Shown here: positions 62,761 through 64,000 of the stretch, piece by piece | How the letters are laid out: each line of letters starts with the position of its first letter | Position numbering within the stretch: position 1 is the stretch's first letter | Assembly: GCA_930367205.1 (NCBI GenBank) | Contig: OV884015.1 | Coordinates: 31,735,288-31,799,287 of the forward strand | Length of the DNA: 64,000 bases | Reading direction: 5' to 3' | Source of the DNA: Acanthosoma haemorrhoidale | Lineage: Eukaryota > Arthropoda > Insecta > Hemiptera > Acanthosomatidae | Made by a program: the position numbers and the translations under genes | The notes under the pieces: generated by a model | The model's input: the letters and a program-made list of their open reading frames with translations, nothing else | What the model was told of the DNA's origin: nothing | Databases searched by the model: none

Positions 62761-63299
62761 TTTAAATAAAGGGGTTTTGAAACAAACAAAAAATATGCTG
62801 GGCAGTGCGGCTTGTCAGGCTCGACATCGATGTACACTAGTATAATTTAAGCTTTATTTGTAGCTAGTACAATAGATGTAATCTGTTCATCATTTTGAAT
62901 TAATAGTGAAATCAGTCATTCCTCATGAAAACATTTTAACCTTTTTTGTTGTTTTAGTGAATAAAACATTTTGTCTTGTAATTTCTATTTTACCATTGAA
63001 TTCCTTCCATTTGATCACCACGTTAATTTATTAAGGTAAATTACTTTGAGTTTAGAATCAATCGAGACCAACAGTAAATAAATTGAATAAGGTATAATGT
63101 TAAACAACTTTACGCTAATGCAATAGCCTCGAGATTTGAGGAATCAAATCTGGTTAGTTGAATAGTTAGATGGCATCCCTAAAAATTAAATATTCTAATT
63201 ACTCAACTAGAGTGTAACAGCGTGGTGTTCGTGGGTAAGTCAGGTAAATGGATAGATAGAGTATCCCAAAATAAAAATAGTAACTAAGATTAAAATATT

Positions 63300-63474
63300 T
63301 CAATGAGACATTATCAGAATTACGTCCCTTATGTACAGCATCAAAATAGATTCAGTAAATAAATGTAAGATTTTCATCATTTAATGTCTCAAAATGTGAA
63401 ACTATCAAGGTAGCATTCAGTATCGAATATATAATGCTTAGGCCAAATACAGCAATAAATAACAATCACTGATT
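63300..63474 (+). repeat. Direct repeat, copy 1
   Basis: 96 bases (63300-63395, starting TCAATGAGACATTATCAGAA) are identical to 63796-63891. Homology then continues with substitutions and a small gap (shared CATTCAGTATCGAATAT, TAATGCTTA, CACTGATTA). Confidence 0.9.
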
Positions 63475-63795
63475 AATAAAACTTACCACACTATTGAAAT
63501 GCATTTGATAGTACCTTTGAATTATACTAAATCATTGAGCAAATGGCGTAAGCCTTTTATAGGATATACTAAACACCCCGATACAAAAATGAACACAAAC
63601 TTTTTAACGATATTTCCATACAACGTAATTTAAATTTCAAAATAGTTTAGCGAGGGTATTTTACTATAGTTAATATCATTTCACTCAACATTGACGCGAA
63701 TTAAAGTCATATTGAAGGATAATAAAATTTTAATTAATTTTGGTGAATCTGAAAACATCTAAGATTTTAAGCAATGTTGCTAACATTAAAACAAT

Positions 63796-63981
63796 TCAAT
63801 GAGACATTATCAGAATTACGTCCCTTATGTACAGCATCAAAATAGATTCAGTAAATAAATGTAAGATTTTCATCATTTAATGTCTCAAAATTTGAAGCTA
63901 AGAAGGGTGGTTTAGGGCATTCAGTATCGAATATCTAATGCTTACGTCAAATGCAACAATAAAATCATATTCACTGATTAT
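63796..63981 (+). repeat. Direct repeat, copy 2
   Basis: Second copy, offset 496 bases from the first and in the same orientation. Between the copies is about 320 bases of unique AT-rich DNA. Confidence 0.9.
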
Positions 63982-64000
63982 TATAACCAATCATTCTATG

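Noticed and set aside
63480..63525. Minus-strand micro-exon of daughterless (IQRYYQMHFNSV before GTAAGT)
   Set aside because: It has a good donor, but the sequence shows no similarity to the Daughterless N-terminus that I know, and a 40-base frame is easily due to chance.

Overview
The window is eukaryotic nuclear DNA, AT-rich, with spliced genes whose introns begin GT and end AG. It most likely comes from an arthropod. The bHLH gene on the minus strand is closest to insect Daughterless (RRYCSS upstream of the basic region, [31 protein letters not shown]), and one intron carries a mariner-type element. An insect is the best guess; I cannot fix the order or species.

Layout. (1) 1-9970, plus strand: all but the N-terminus of NOG1/GTPBP4, the nucleolar GTPase of 60S ribosome assembly, in ten visible exons. 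(2) About 10.25-10.92 kb: two E2F-like sites followed by a possible small, unrecognised gene. (3) 11-19.3 kb: no certain gene, but CpG-bearing stretches that may be promoter or 5' UTR of the next gene. (4) 19353-28750, plus strand: a complete eight-exon CTDSPL2-type (FCP/SCP family, DLDET) phosphatase. (5) 28.75-42.8 kb: 3' UTR, a decayed transposase-like gene, a 2.3-kb foldback element built on about 121-bp tandem repeats, and an LTR-like repeat. (6) 42846-56622, minus strand: the C-terminal 439 codons of daughterless (E-protein) in eleven exons. Two successive exons carry versions of the same conserved (R)xDDAIxVLRxHAE motif. The N-terminal exons were not found and are probably beyond the right edge. 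(7) 54.9-64 kb: remnants of Penelope-like and non-LTR retrotransposons, a short-period tandem repeat, fold-back repeats and a duplicated block, with higher GC in patches.

The three genes are ordinary housekeeping or developmental genes with no shared pathway visible. Exon joins for all three were checked by reading phase across every junction: CTDSPL2 sums to 345 codons plus stop, visible NOG1 to 574, visible daughterless to 439.

Most of the remaining sequence is intron or repeat debris. I saw no tRNA or rRNA gene, no CRISPR array and no sign of bacterial DNA. The observations most worth a second look are the duplicated daughterless motif exon, the E2F-linked small ORF, the foldback element, and a family of diverged tRNA-like SINEs scattered over the window.
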